Shown: positions 34,865 to 47,744 of the stretch, one piece after another | Numbering within the stretch: position 1 is the first letter of the stretch | Layout: each line of letters starts with the position of its first letter | Origin: Ischnura elegans | Lineage: Eukaryota; Arthropoda; Insecta; Odonata; Coenagrionidae | Length of the DNA: 64,000 bases | Direction of reading: 5' to 3' | NCBI RefSeq assembly: GCF_921293095.1 | Contig: NC_060251.1 | Coordinates: 58,607,585-58,671,584 of the forward strand | Made by a program: the position numbers and the translations under genes | Notes under the pieces: generated by a model | Seen by the model: the letters and a program-made list of their open reading frames with translations, nothing else | Databases searched by the model: none | Told to the model about the DNA's origin: nothing

Positions 34865-35460
34865 CAGTCTTGTTCTCGTGAGAATGTCCATCAATCGAGT
34901 CCTTCTCCTTTTCCATTTCCTACTTTTTTGTCTATTTCTTCATTCCGCCCACTTTATCCGTAAGGTATACTTGCCACTGAAGTTGCACTAGAGTTGATAA
35001 AAACTAATATTAGAAATGTGATGAGATATTAAATTATCTTATCCTATAATCGATTAGTTTTCTCTCAATATTACTACTTCATCAACTATTTAATTCAATA
35101 TCAAGCTCTCTTAGATAAAGAAGTCGTAAACAAAATTGGTTACCTAGTAATTGCTGTGTGTGAAGAGAGGTGGGAGCAGTTTTGTTCTGCTGAGTCTCTC
35201 CATCATTCGAGTATCTCTTTTTCTCCTCCTCTTTTTCTGTTACCTACCTTTTTGTGTACTTCCTCCACTTCATCCTTAATTATTCAAACGATACCACGTT
35301 TATATCGTAATATCGTTATTATCAATATTCTGCATCGTCTTTCATGTAACTAGGTTAGTTTCCTCTCAATATTTATACTTCCCTACCTATATATTCGATA
35401 ATATGCTCTCTTAGGTTCGGAAGTCGTAAACAAAAATGCTTACCGAGTATTGTTGTGTTT
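34865..35460 (+). repeat. Repeat family F, two tandem units of about 310 bp
   Basis: Units at 34865-35176 and 35177-35460. Shared blocks: TTGTTCT-(C/G)TGAGA-TCCATC-ATCGAGT, a T/C-rich part with CTACCTTTTTGT-TA-TTC, TCTCTCAATATT-and AAGAAGTCGTAAACAAAA. Further copies are at about 35640-35850 and 37330-37530. Confidence 0.8.
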
Positions 35461-35639
35461 ATTGTGCAGAGACTTAAGATATTTTTTTACTTTTTAATTC
35501 TAAGGTTTCCTCTCGTTATCTCGTGCTTTTTTATAACAAGAGTGAAAAGTGGCCTACAAAATCCCTTGATTAAATTTAATTGACATAGCTGATGTTTTGC
35601 GGAAAGTTGGTGAAATTTAGAAAACAATTTATTTTCTAT

Positions 35640-35850
35640 GCCACTACGTACCTCTATTTTTATTTTTAAATTTTTGTCTATTTCTTCATTTTCCTCACTT
35701 TATCTGTAAGGTATTGCAAAGATACCACTTATATATCGTAATATTGATATTATCAATACTCTGCATCCTATACTATTAAACTCAATTAATATCCTCTCAA
35801 TATTTATAATTCATCAGCTGTGTGATACGAAAGTTGTCTTACAGCTGCGA
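35640..35850 (+). repeat. Repeat family F, partial unit
   Basis: Matches the middle of the family: TTTTTGTCTATTTCTTCATT, CTTTATCTGTAAGGTAT, ATATCGTAATATTGATATTA, TCAATACTCTGCATC and CCTCTCAATATTTATA. Confidence 0.75.
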
Positions 35851-37329
35851 TTGAAATAATTTTCAAGACCTCTACTTACGATTTATTTTATTTTCTTTAT
35901 TTTCTTCGAAATATTTTACGCACAAAATCGCGAACTTCTGTGTCCATTTCCTTCAAAAGTCAAAATCAAAAACAACTTTCACTTTGGTTTTCTCCATGTC
36001 AACTTCGAGGCTGAAAGGTATTGAGCAGTATTGAGAGTTTTCTTTATCATTTAGTTACATGTGACAACTAGGTAACCTGTGCGATATATTTGCACTTTCA
36101 CGCGATGAGGGAATAAGTATGTTAAGGAAATTTTATAATTGGGTTTTAAATAGAGAAGATGTATAATAAATTACTTTTATCATAATTATTTTCTTGTAAA
36201 AATATACAAAACATATGAATTCAATACAGGCAAGAGACTTCGATGCTAGGAAGAACAACCATGAACTGTCACTGAATATTGGCACGCAATTACCAAAATT
36301 CTTTATAGACAATATTAGAAGTAACAATGTTGTCCTTTGTAACTTTTTGGTTATATATTTATTTAACACAAATATAAATATCACGGAAAGTGCAAAATCT
36401 AGAAAATGCTGAATACAACTGTCCATGAGATAAAACGGACCTCTCACTCTTATGCATATCAATTTTATGCATTCACCCATGTGTAATCACTACGTGGATT
36501 TCTTACTATTTTCAATTCCCGTTGATAATAATTCTTGAACACTTCCAGCACGATATTTTTATTTATTCGTCGTACACATTATCCTTTAAGTTCCTTACGC
36601 ACGATTCATCGCGATGTTTCTTTTACAGAACATTAAACTTTCTTCATACTTCTGAGATTTTATTTTTAATAGTTTTCCTGCGTGTCAAGTTTTTTTGGTT
36701 TGGTTATGCATTTAACGGGTTTTTAAGCGTTTTTGAAGTTTAGAAAAATAAATTGTGAAGTCGATATGCCTCGATCGAGCAATGGGTATGGAAAAATCGA
36801 AATTTTTAAGTGAAACTTATCGGTAAATAATGTAATTTGAGATTGAGATTATGTTATTTTTGGAAGCTGGTGATTCAACGCTTAAAATGATACTTGATTT
36901 ATCACTGAAGGTGTAGTAATAACGGAGCGTATACGGAAGTACAGAAAAAGACCTATCTGTAATAATATATATGATATGCTATTCGAGATTAGGATGAGTT
37001 AAACAAATTAGTTTACCAAGTATGGTGGATGTATTATGAAGAGAGTTATGTTTTTTACCGAAATAGTTGGCGAAATATAGTCAAAATCAGGTTTAACTTT
37101 CCCGCTTATAATATTTCGTATGAATCTATAAGGAAGAGGAATCAAAATATGCATTGTGAATGTAAATGATGGATCACGATCTTTTTACTTACAATTCAAC
37201 CTCTATTCACAGTGCACACACCAATTGATTTTTAAACAATTTTGTCTAAGGTTTTCTTAGCTAGGAGAGCATAATATTGCATTAAATAGTTGATGAAGTA
37301 GAAATATTCAGATGAAATCAACAGAGTAG
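35851..37329. other. Gene-free AT-rich stretch
   Basis: The 115-codon minus-strand frame at 36133-36480 is rich in Ile, Phe, Leu and Lys as expected of AT-rich DNA and shows no domain. Nothing else recognised. Confidence 0.45.
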
Positions 37330-37530
37330 TTATGTTCTCGTGAGAACATCCATATTTCCGGTCTATGTTACCATATTCCTTTTTTCTATTTCTTCAGTTC
37401 ACTTAATCTGTTAGATATAATAACGATAATTCCTTAGTATCGTAATATGAGTCATTATCAAACAATATCCTCCAACTCGTGTACTACTTAATTCGATAAT
37501 TCCTAGCTAAATATGTCCTTGACGAACTTG
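37330..37530 (+). repeat. Repeat family F, distal copy
   Basis: Begins GTTCTCGTGAGAACATCCAT, then TTTTTTCTATTTCTTCAGTT, ATCGTAATATGAGTCATTAT and ACTACTTAATTCGATAAT, in the same order as the tandem units at 34.9-35.5 kb. Confidence 0.75.
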
Positions 37531-37899
37531 GTTGTTATATCAGGAATAGAGGGTTCTACATAAATACCTTGAATAATTTTAGTTGGTAGAACCAGTTTTT
37601 ATCGGAAAAATAGATGAACAGAGTTTAGTACTGAAATAAGGTAATGATAACAAATGAGATCATATAGGTATTTAGTAGTGCGTTTTAATTTACACTCGAT
37701 GTCAGCTAAGAACATAGATTGAAAACTTTCTTCGGTAAAACTAATATTTTTCGGAAAATTTGTTAAATTGTTTAGAAAACATCATGTACGTCACTGTATT
37801 TATTTTTCCGGCCAGGTATGCTACCAGTTGCACCACTAACTACTAATGTTTGTGAATTCCCAACCAATTGGAAATTTGTGAAGCTCACAATACTCTCCA
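37531..37899. other. Gene-free AT-rich stretch
   Basis: Nothing recognised. Confidence 0.45.
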
Positions 37900-38110
37900 C
37901 GTGTGAGGGAGAGTCAAGAGGAAAATAGTGAAGGGAAGAGGTGGGGGTGGGGGGAGTGATCGAAGTGGGTGGGAGAGGAGAAAATCGAGAGGGAGTTCAG
38001 ATCGATATAAGATGGGAGGGAGGGGAGCGGGCGTATCTATATATATGAGGGAGAGGAGAAATGAGAGGGGTGAGTCTCAAGATGGAGTTTGTGAGAGGGA
38101 AAGACTTTAA
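37900..38110 (+). other. Polypurine tract (G/A on plus strand)
   Basis: About 200 bp almost free of C and T on the plus strand except for a TATA-like TCTATATATATGAGGG. It includes GGTGGGGGTGGGGGGAG. The frame 37928-38110 is a Gly/Arg/Glu-rich translation of the tract. It has triplex or G-quadruplex potential, and GAGA-type regulatory function is possible. Confidence 0.6.
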
Positions 38111-38456
38111 GGAACGCACGCGCCATTTGTGGACGACGGCTTTTCAGCTGCAAAGGAAAAAAAAGCTATCATGCTTATAAAAGACGAAGAAAATAACAAA
38201 AACAGGGGGAGAAAGGCGAGGTTTGGGGTCTCCCGGAGATAGGAGAGGTTTGGGCGAACTAGCAGGATTCACTGACTCATTATTAACTCTGTGAATTTCC
38301 ATCATGAGGTTTCTTTGTTAGTTAACTTTTACTTATACCACTTCTTTTTTTACATAAAGCGAGCAAGTTTCGATGAGTAATCATCGTCATCAGATGTTAA
38401 TTATTATGCATTTATTTTATTGTTGTAACCTAGCAGGTTTTGGGGCTGTATCACCA

Positions 38457-39033
38457 TAATGATGAAAAAATTTGGTCAAAATCGAATTTTGATCGAAATG
38501 AAAAATTCGACTTTTCAGGAGAAATCGAATCTCAAACAAAATATCGATTAACTGAAAAATATCGACGTTTATTTTCCGAAAAACATGTTGGTCGTACAAT
38601 AACGTCCTTATTATTCTTGCGAAAAACATTAAAATAATCATTTGAGTAGTGGAAAAATCCCAATAAATCTACGCAGATTACATGATTGAATTAATAGAAG
38701 TAAACATTTATAAATTCTCGCACGCAAATGTTTTGGGATAACCGCTTGGAACCATTTGTCTCAACTAAAAATTTCAAGATCAACTGATAGAGATACTTTG
38801 TTGATGATCGATGGTATGCCTTACCCATTTTCTGGCCTTAGATAAAAGTCTTTCACTCGGGGTATCATAAGCCGATAGTGACGCTACTGAGATCAAACGA
38901 AATGATCAAGATCGAAGTTGAAAATTCCAGTTTAGATCGATACTCGAAGATCATGGCTCGATATCAATTTCCTCGATTTTTGATCATTAAAACTCGATTT
39001 TCGATTGTAATCGAATCGATTTTTTCATCACAA
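38457..39033 (-). mobile_element. hAT-like MITE, copy 2
   Basis: The left end reads TAATGATGAAAAAATTTGGT and the reverse complement of the right end TTGTGATGAAAAAATCGATT. The interior on the minus strand (TCAGTAGCGTCACTATCGGC, then TTATCTAAGGCCAGAAAAT) aligns with 6840-7010 of copy 1. No coding capacity. Confidence 0.65.
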
Positions 39034-41594
39034 ATTCGTCAATCGTTTTCCGCGTAAGTTTTAATTCCGCTTATTGCGCCAATTCTGTTAATGTATTTTG
39101 CTGTGTACCTATACTGAAAACTTGGCGTGATAGAGAGAAATCAATATACCCTTCGAATTAGGCATCCGAAAGCTGGGCAAATGCAAATTTACGTATTTAA
39201 TGTGGAGGAAAAAGTAGAATATGTCGCCGTAATGCCATAATTCTAGTGCAAATTCTTTCTTCTATCTTTTTTAATGAATTTAAGACTACTTTTTGTGACT
39301 AAGAGGCCTTATGGTACGCTAGTCGTGTTATTCACAGTTCAGACAACGAAATCGAAGAGGCGAATGTCGTAGAGTTCCAAATTTTTGTAGATTTGCGGAG
39401 CCACTCCTCATAAACAACCCACTAAATTCCTGATCCTCACCGTGATGAACTGGGGGTCAGGAGATCCATATAGCGGTTATATCCGTAAATGCTTGCTATG
39501 GACTTAAGACGAATTATGTTGGAAAAAGTTCGGGAAACAGAGGACGTTATGAATGAATTATTTTTTATATGTTATCTCGGTATTTTGTGTTAAGTATAGT
39601 TATATTCGTCGAATCTTGAAGCAGTTATCACAGCGGAGGTCGTCAATTCGCTTTCTCCGAAAATTCCATAGTTCCAAAAATGGTTTTCCTTCTAACTTTT
39701 TATAACTAAAGCAATCAAGTTCTCTCATTCCATTTTTCTGCTACATTTCCCATGACACTCACGTGTGGTTGACGTTGAGGTCCCAGGGGACCGATCACCA
39801 TCCATTGGGAGTTTGTGTGGCCTAATTGCCTTAGGGTCTGTCATGAAATCACATTGGAGATGGTGAACGAAGACCCCAACGGTATGAACGAGATGATTGT
39901 GTTGGGAAGAGGAAATGAAGTTTCGCGGACAATGATAAGCTGAAGAGAAGTTATTGAAGAATTGTACAGGAATGTAATCGAATCCACATTCTGTGGTATT
40001 TATCGTGAATTAAAACGGTAAGTCTTCTTGTTTCCTGATTCCAGGTGGGGTGGATTAAATATGTTTACTGAGCTCGATGAATTTCAATATAATTTCTCTT
40101 ATCAGATTTAGGCAAAATGAACTATCTAACGATAGACCTGCTTTAATGGTTTTTAGTCTAATAGAGTAGAAACTACCATTGCTTTTAATGAATCCCTACT
40201 CACATTGTATTTTACGCATTCAAAATGTAGCATTGATTGTAGCAGTAATACTATCGCCTTATGTGTCAGAAAAAAAAGTACCCGAGAAACATACGTACGT
40301 GATAGAAAATTGAACGAAGAAATTCTTTCTTAATTTAGTGAACAATTGCGGACAAACTATAACATCTAGGGGTGTAAGAAGCAAGAAATATATTTAGTGT
40401 ATTCCAAAACATCTTTGAAAATCCAGTCTGTCAAGAAATAGTTGCATAACAAAAACAATATTGTAATCTAATCTTGCATATAATGTATTCTTACTGAGGT
40501 TATAGGAAGCGGAATTTCGAATGCATGCAGCAGAATTGGAATATATTCTTTCTCCGGAAATATGAATACTTGCTAAAACACCTGCCCCATTATGGGACTG
40601 TGTGACGTCGATTTAGTATAAAATATTACCATGTATTTTAACAACAATTTATTAGGTTATTTTATTAATAGTTAGCTCTTTATTTAACAGTTATCCTCTC
40701 AGATCGAGCATTTGTTCTAAAAGGGTAACTTTTTGTATGCAATTGGCTGATTTCACATTAGCGGTATTGATTTTATTTTCAGTGCATTTAATTAAAAAAA
40801 TATTTTTACTAAAATGAGGCATTAAATCACTCTCGAATGCGACAGAAAACAAGTAGTACGAGAAAATGGTTCCGTGAAAAAGACACAAAGATACACTTTA
40901 ATGGTATAACTTACTGGATGCTAACGAATGGATGCTAGCGTGAATAGATAGAGACATTTACGTCATTCCAAAACTTCTATGAAAAGTAATTCAGTTCAAA
41001 CGTGAGTGGTGGAACGATGACAGTTTCGTAATCCTCACTATAATCTGTTTTATTCTTGTTCTGGTTACCGGAAGTAAGATTCTGAACCAGCCCTGCCTCA
41101 CGCAGCATACTTTGGGATCGTCTTTGTTTTCAAGTTAACTGAACCCTTGCCAAAAAAATCTGTCCCTTGGTACGAGCGGGGCCGGATGTTTTCTTGTGGA
41201 CAGAACGCCTCTCCCATTGTATTGAAATAGTGGACGAGGCCTTTATGGAGCCCAAAGCAGTCGCAGCGGCCAACCGCATTGTCCCACAGTCACATGTTAT
41301 GTCTTCTGCTCGCTCAATGAGCTTCCGAGTGGGAGGGAAAAACTTTGATGATAATAATCCACTCCACCCTTGACCTCGATTCGGTTTCGAAGATGTAACC
41401 TACGTAGGGCTCGCCCAAGAGCGATCTTTCAAGACTATCAGAGCGGGAGACATTGGTTTCTGAGAACCAACTAAATGACTAATGAGGCAGGAACTAGGGT
41501 GGATCAATTGATTTTTTGGGGACGATATTTTACAGGATATCGATGTAGTGTAGAAGATTATGACGTGCGGTAATTTATGTAGTGTGTGCCCTTT
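39034..41594. other. Gene-free stretch
   Basis: A 68-codon plus-strand frame at 41167-41373 in a slightly GC-richer patch has no recognisable domain. Nothing else seen. Confidence 0.45.
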
Positions 41595-42452
41595 TTTACG
41601 TGGCTACTGGCTCCTTTTAACGCCAAGGCTCTGCATAAGACATTTACAATCAATAAAAATGATTTTAATTAGCAAGATTTAACCATAAATCATGCATAAA
41701 ATGATTCCATTATTTATGTACGCAATACGCTTCAATATATCACGAACAAAAGTTTTTGGAAGCATACAGTGAGAATGTTCTCGTTACCATGTATGCTACA
41801 CATCTCGGTTTGAGAGGACAGTATTTGGTCGCGAAAATTCATCAAATGTTGAGTGCGAAATACATATTGCAAACGCAATGCTTCTTGCCGCGAAAGTTCA
41901 TTAAGTAGACGTTTGCGCTTAATGCTTGGTTGCAATTATTTTTTCAGGTTATTTATTTTTAAAGTGTGAAATTTGATGCATTTTAATAAAACTAAAAATT
42001 ACTCTTGATGGTCATTAAATCAATATATCAAATTCAAATTGAAACTCACAGTAAGTGCCATCAGTAGAATGGAAATTCACGAAGGTATGAGTACATACTT
42101 GCAGAGGATACGACTTTACACTTGGGTCATGCTTTCCCTAGCGCTGAACTGCAGATGTCCAATACATTAAGTATTGCGTACATTAATTATGATTCACAAT
42201 TTATTGTTAAATCTTGTGAATGAAGTTAAATAATTTTTACCGATTGCTGTCCTTTCAAAACGATGTTTGTATGGAAGCATGAAAATTCTCTCTGTATCCT
42301 TGAAAAAAGTGTATAGTGAGTGCGTTCAATGTGCAGAAATGATGGTATTATTTTATGCATTCATTAATTTTAATGCTGTGAATTAAAATAATTTTTATTG
42401 GTATTCAATGTCTTAAGTACATACCTTGCTTTAAAAGGAGCCAGTAGCCTTG
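41595..42452. repeat. Long imperfect inverted repeat, arms about 150 bp
   Basis: The left arm contains GGCTACTGGCTCCTTTTAAC, AAGACATT, CAATAAAAATGATTTTAATT and GCATAAAATGATTCCATTAT. The right arm, reverse-complemented, contains GGCTACTGGCTCCTTTTAAA, AAGACATT, CAATAAAAATTATTTTAATT and GCATAAAATAATACCATCAT. Arms lie at about 41595-41740 and 42300-42452. A decayed large foldback element or an inverted pair of one repeat are both possible. Confidence 0.75.
42165..42245 (+). repeat. Short dispersed repeat, copy 1
   Basis: The stretch from ACGTACATTAATTATGATTC-like bases through TTGTTAAATCTTGTGAATGA and AGTTAAATAATTTTTACCGA recurs almost unchanged at 43248-43323. Confidence 0.85.
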
Positions 42453-42849
42453 TATTCACGACAATTAATTGGAGACATGTAATTATTTACATAATTTAAA
42501 GCAATTTTTTGGCAAAAATGTGAAATATTAATAAATTTCAAATGGATTGCTTATTAAAACCTTTTTTTCGCATGATCTTACGCGCTATTTTAAAAATGTG
42601 AAGAATCAATACAATTCTCATGTATTGCTCATGATGAACTTTTTTCGCAAAATGGTCTTGGCATATTTTGCTTTTGGTGAATATACTACCATCAAAACAT
42701 TTTGATCCAAATTCGAAAGGGATCTCTAAATTGTTGAATTGAGATAGACTGACTCATACGGGAAAAAAACTACTGTATACTGCTAACCAAATTCCATTCC
42801 CGTCCATTTATATTCTCAATCTCCCTCCTTATTTCACGGTTTAAAAATG

Positions 42850-43160
42850 ACTTGTGTACCTGCTCCCTCGCCCTGGCACCTTCCGGCGATGTGCTGGGTA
42901 AACATGTGCATGGAAATATGGTAAGCGGAGCGACCACCATCATCCATAATGTTCTCCTCGTAAACCCCCGCACCTTCGGTTCCTCGGGGCAGGGCCCAGA
43001 GAATGGATTCAGAGCGGCGCGGGCGGGAAGGAAGTACGGAGGAATAAGGTGGGCGGAGCAGGGGGGAGGGGGTTCATGGAGGGAACAGAAACGAATGCTC
43101 CCCCGCAGGCACTACTTTGTTTCTGATGGTCATGGAGGGGGAGTAGGTTTAGAGACTATT
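42850..43160. other. GC-rich patch with GC boxes
   Basis: Contains CAGAGCGGCGCGGGCGGGAA, GGTGGGCGGAGC and G-rich runs within AT-rich surroundings. The frame 42852-43211 has no recognisable domain. It might be regulatory but there is no supporting exon. Confidence 0.35.
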
Positions 43161-43247
43161 CTGGGCATATCTCTGCTTCCAATATTTTTTTCCAAAAGGA
43201 GACGTCATTAAATGAATTTAATTTGATCTTTTTCAAAAAGATACAGT

Positions 43248-43323
43248 AAAATTACGTACATTAATTATGATTCACAAATTATTGTTAAATCTTGTGAATG
43301 AAGTTAAATAATTTTTACCGATA
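43248..43323 (+). repeat. Short dispersed repeat, copy 2
   Basis: Near-identical to 42165-42245 over about 70 bp and followed by sequence loosely like the right arm of the 41.6-42.5 kb inverted repeat (GCAATTAA near its end). Confidence 0.85.
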
Positions 43324-43529
43324 TTATATATTTTAAACGAAGTCCTTGCGCTAAAAATTGCCATTAACCATGTATTTACGGCAATTAAGTTGAGGAATAT
43401 GAAGAATAGAAATAGTGACATGATTTCAAGGGCTTTTTTTGGAAAAAATGAAATGAATTATTAAATTCTCACGTCCTTAGCGTATTTTCCTTACTAGAGT
43501 GAATGTTTTCTTTAACTTGGCGATTATTC

Positions 43530-43710
43530 TGAAGATAATTTGTTTAGTTATGGTGGCATATATTTATTTAAATATTTGTCTAATCTATGAATTACAACAA
43601 ATTACGACACATTTAATCCATGAATTACACTCACATTCTGTGCCTTGGAGCTCGGCGGATCTTCGATCGAGTGTTGGCCTACAAGGAATATTTGCACGTT
43701 GATTAAGTCA
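43530..43710 (+). repeat. Dispersed repeat H, copy 1
   Basis: TTTGTTTA-GTTATG, CTAATCTATGAATTA-AAC, ATGAATTACACT, GATCTTCGATCGA-GTTGG and TTGATTAA blocks occur in the same order at 44945-45120. Confidence 0.7.
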
Positions 43711-44944
43711 TTAAGTTATGAATGAATTAATGCTTTTATTATAATTATTATCGATAGTGAACAAGATCATGGTAATAGGTTGTTTTTTCAACTTTCAAAT
43801 AGTGACAATTAGATGGCACGCCTCAGATGGCGCTGTGAATAAGGATAATCAACTCAGTTGTAGTGATTGCATTATATTTAACTCTATTACAATACCATTG
43901 TAGTTAGTAGCGTTTTTTCACCACCATTTCCTCACCGTTCGAGGCGAAGGAAACGAGCAATGGTAGTAGCAGCAAAGAACTCCGTCGAGATCTTCTTAAT
44001 TACTGTTGATCGCTTATAATGTGTATCGTGCGTGGGAGCATAAAAAATTCTCACTTAATCATTAAAAAAGCTTGAGCTTGTCTTATAATTAGTACAGAAA
44101 TTATGGTATCATTTCATGCACAATTAAAAAAAGTTTAAGTTTATTGAATAGCGTGGGATCGGTATGCTGTAGATTGCTCGGTATATCCTCGCAAATCTCA
44201 GTCCTAGCTTTAATTTTGCGGTTTTTTATTTCTACCCCCTAATTTGTCGTCTGTGTTATTTAGGAGTTCCTAATTTGTTGTCTTAGTAATTTTTTTAATT
44301 CTCTATAAGGTTGCACACGATAAAAGATATGTATTATGCAACGGATGCATCGAAGCTATACTTGTTTGGATGAAATAACATGAAGGTCTGCTTTCCATTC
44401 ATTGAATCAAGTAGCCAAGTTTTCAATAGAACGGTGGCTTTTTACACGGCGCAAATATCTTATTGAGGTGTTCACAAGGAATTAACTTGAGGAAAGAAGT
44501 TTATGAATACATGAGTGGGATACTTTTCATAGCATTATCCTACAATCTAGGCAATAAAGAGCGAACAGAGATGTTGACGGTTGCCTGTAATTCCAGGATT
44601 AAACCCAAATAAAGTGAAGTGAAAAAATACCACCGCTCTGAAAAAATGTTTCCCGTGCGTGCATCAACATTGTTTATATGATCCATATTATTGGCCTTTT
44701 ATTTTTTTCGAGCATATCATATTTGAATCATATAACTGTTTTCAAAGCTCCCGACTGTACAATGCACCAAAGTCCACCAGGAATAGGTATTCTTTTAGCA
44801 ACACCTAATTCAGCGGATCGTAGTATCATGACTGAAAAAATCGTTCCCATAACCTTTGATCTACACTATGCATACTAATGTCATAGGATTTCTATGACAC
44901 CGCCAGATTTTACTATCCATTATTTAATTTGCCGTTTATGCTGA
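43711..44944. other. Gene-free stretch
   Basis: Nothing recognised apart from short frames without domains. CAGATGGCGCTG at about 43825 resembles a CTCF-type core but stands alone. Confidence 0.4.
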
Positions 44945-45120
44945 TGATTATTTGTTTATAAGGTTATGCAAACTAAATATTCGGCTAATCTATGAATTAA
45001 AACGCATTACACACGAATAGGAACATGAAATACACTAATAATGTGATGAATTATTCTACACCTTTGCGTTCGGGATATCTTGGATCGATAGTTGGACTAA
45101 TAGGGATCTTGATTGGATTA
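44945..45120 (+). repeat. Dispersed repeat H, copy 2
   Basis: Diverged copy of 43530-43710. Confidence 0.7.
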
Positions 45121-46310
45121 ATTTCCCATGAATGGATACTATAGAGTGTATTCATGGGGAAAATTTGAAGTGATGTATTTATTAGATATGAAGATATAGT
45201 GCTTGCTGCTTTGAAACTGAAGACTCAAATCACTATGAATGGGAATTTTTTCACATCCACACTCATTCAAACTACAAATCTTTCAACGATTATTCTATTT
45301 TGTACCAACTATGTTAGTATTGGTTGTCCTTCTGTGGAGTATACCTGTGGTCCACTTCCTCTTTTGAGCAAGCAACCTTATTCACGCGCCTTCCTGTGAT
45401 ATGTGCCAAGGACCGGGAACTATAGGTTGGCCTCAGGCCGATTCTGTAATTACCGCTTCCATAGAATATTATTTCCTTACCGCTCCGTTTCAAACCGAGG
45501 GCCTATTTTGAACCCCTATGCGTTTCACCCCTTTGCGTTTCACACCCTGTGCGTTTCAGGTTCCTTCTGGCTGATTCGTATGGTGTCTCTTGCAATTCTT
45601 AAATTTCGAGTGTTAGTCCACTAGGGCTCTAGGACTCTAGATTTTATTTATTTCCCATGAATGGATATAGCAGATTATAGCGCATTTGTTAATAGGGAAT
45701 AGTTAAAGTGATAATGTAGTCTTCTTGAGAAATCAGCCGGATCAAGATGGCCATGATGATTTCCCGAGAAGAATTCAACTGCAACATTCGTCAGAAAAGC
45801 ACCAAATCCTTCAGATGTAGTGATGCCTTTATTGTATTTGAAGAGAAGTGTGTTGCTGCTTTGGAACCGAAGACTCAAATCACTCTGAATGGGAATTTTT
45901 CCACATCTACACACTTTATTTTGAATTATTAGAGCTTTCAAAGCTTTCAACGATTATTCTATTTTTGTGCAAACTATGTTATTGCGTTGTCCTTCTGCGG
46001 GGTGGACAAGTAGTCCTCTTCCTCTTTAGAGCCAGCAACCTTATTTACGCGCCTTGCTATGATATGTTGCTAGGACCAAGAACATTGCGGAACATTTTTG
46101 TACAAACTACATTATTGCGTCGTCTTTCTATTGGAAGGATTGGCGGTCCACATTGGCCTTTGGTTGATTCTCTCATTACCACTTCCATAGAACACCATAT
46201 CCGTACCGCTCTGTTTCAAACCGAGGGTCTATTTTAAACCCCTCTGAGTCTCACCCCAGGCCTCTTCCGGCTGATTCGTATGGTGTCTCTTGTAATTCTT
46301 AATTTTTTCA
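45121..46310 (+). repeat. Diverged tandem duplication, 530-660-bp units
   Basis: Units start ATTTCCCATGAATGGATA at 45121 and about 45651. Both contain GAAGACTCAAATCACT-TGA-TGGGAATTTTT, TCAACGATTATTCTATTTT, AACCTTATT-ACGCGCCTT, CTCTGTTTCAAACCGAGG or CTCCGTTTCAAACCGAGG, and CTGATTCGTATGGTGTCTCT. Unit 2 carries an extra block near 45680-45800. The frames at 45403-45624, 45675-45950 and 45848-46237 are not conserved between units, which argues against coding. Confidence 0.85.
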
Positions 46311-47268
46311 GGGGGAGCACGAGGATTTCTTTCTATGCCGTTCCATTCCTTAAGTATCCGGATGTCTTCCAGGCGACGATTATTCAGCGATGAAAATAAA
46401 TAACCTCGGCCGTGGGAAGGACAAAAAAGCTGGAAGTAAGAAGGCCGCGGAGGAAAAATAAGAGATTTTTTATTCTTTCTTTGGTTCTGTCTTTTAATTC
46501 CTTTTATCTTCCCCTTCCGGATGCCGTAAACTTGCTTTTCTTTATTTCTTACTTATTTAAGACTTAACTTCTTCACTTGCGGTATTAGAAGTGTCTCGTA
46601 ATTAGTTCCAGATCTCATTCCTTGGTGGGGTTGGAGTTAATACATGAAATTTTGCGGTGGTAGAGTAAAGAGAGGTCTATCGAGAAGGATAATCATCCAG
46701 TTTTTACAAAAAGAGGTAATTTAATTTAAAGAAATTATTTCTTAACCTCTAAGTTGTCAGTGAATTTATAGCCTTTGATAAAAAATCCATGCATAAAAGG
46801 TTTTTACTGTATGCTATTCTTGAATCTATTTTCAAGAATTTCTATCGTTAAATTTGAAAATGAAGTAAATTGCTGTAAAGTAAATGTTGTAATCCATTGA
46901 CACGTAAAAGTTGTAAACAAGAAAATATTGTAACCGCTTGACATGAAAACTTAAACGTAAAAATGTTGTAACTTCTCTTTTTTTCGGGGTGATGAATGTA
47001 AATAAATAAAACTAACAATTCACTCGCCATTTTAGGTCCGCTTATAAAAGTTGTTTGTACATACATTTCTACTCAATGTGCGTTGATGTCATGTAGTTTT
47101 CTTTCATACTCACTAGGCGTTATAATGGGAGGGCAGAGAAACCATAATCGATTTTCGCTCTTATAATTCCCATTGTGAACTCGCATACATTTATGATACA
47201 CATACGATGAAGAGTGTAAATTAGAAGAATTGCATTGATGTTTAAAGATTAAATGATTGGAGAGCTGC
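46311..47268. other. Gene-free AT-rich stretch
   Basis: Nothing recognised. Confidence 0.45.
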
Positions 47269-47283
47269 GTCAAACCTTTCTTG

Positions 47284-47588
47284 GTATGGTATGGTATTTG
47301 AGGAGGCGACCGACAGCTGAGGACATTTGCGCCATGAGGGAAGGGTAGGTAAGGAAGGGAGGAGAGAAACCTGGCGTCGGCATTAGCCTGCTCTTTACGA
47401 AAGGCGCCAAGGGGACCTCAGCTTAACGTCCCATCCGACGGACGGAGTGTTGCGCTTGAAATATCCTCCACACAACATTCAAGCAGGGATGGGCAGTCTC
47501 TGAAAATTCTCTGCTGCTGCCGGGATTTGAACCCGGGCCCACCGGGTGGGAAGCCAACACTCTAGCCACCACACCAACCCGATCCCCT
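47284..47588 (-). mobile_element. tRNA-derived SINE, family A, copy 3, with 15-bp TSD
   Basis: Minus-strand copy. Head GGGGATCGGGTTGGTGTGGT near 47587, B-box-like GGTTCAAATCCC near 47522-47533, and a 3' end that on the minus strand closes with repeated ATACC units. It is flanked by the perfect direct repeat GTCAAACCTTTCTTG at 47269-47283 and 47589-47603, a classic target-site duplication of LINE-mediated insertion. The intact duplication suggests a fairly young insertion. Confidence 0.93.
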
Positions 47589-47603
47589 GTCAAACCTTTC
47601 TTG

Positions 47604-47734
47604 ATGAATCATGATTGATGATGGAGGTAGTAGATATTATTCTACGACGTATTTTATAAGAGACAATGATACGATAATTGGGAATGATTTTTGTTGTATT
47701 AAACTAATTAGTTGACAGAAACTAGCATTATATA
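47604..47734. other. Spacer between two SINEs
   Basis: Short AT-rich spacer; nothing recognised. Confidence 0.5.
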
Positions 47735-47744
47735 AAGATTAATG

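Noticed and set aside
43820-43835. CTCF-like core CAGATGGCGCTG
   Set aside because: A single short match in 64 kb is not enough to call an insulator.
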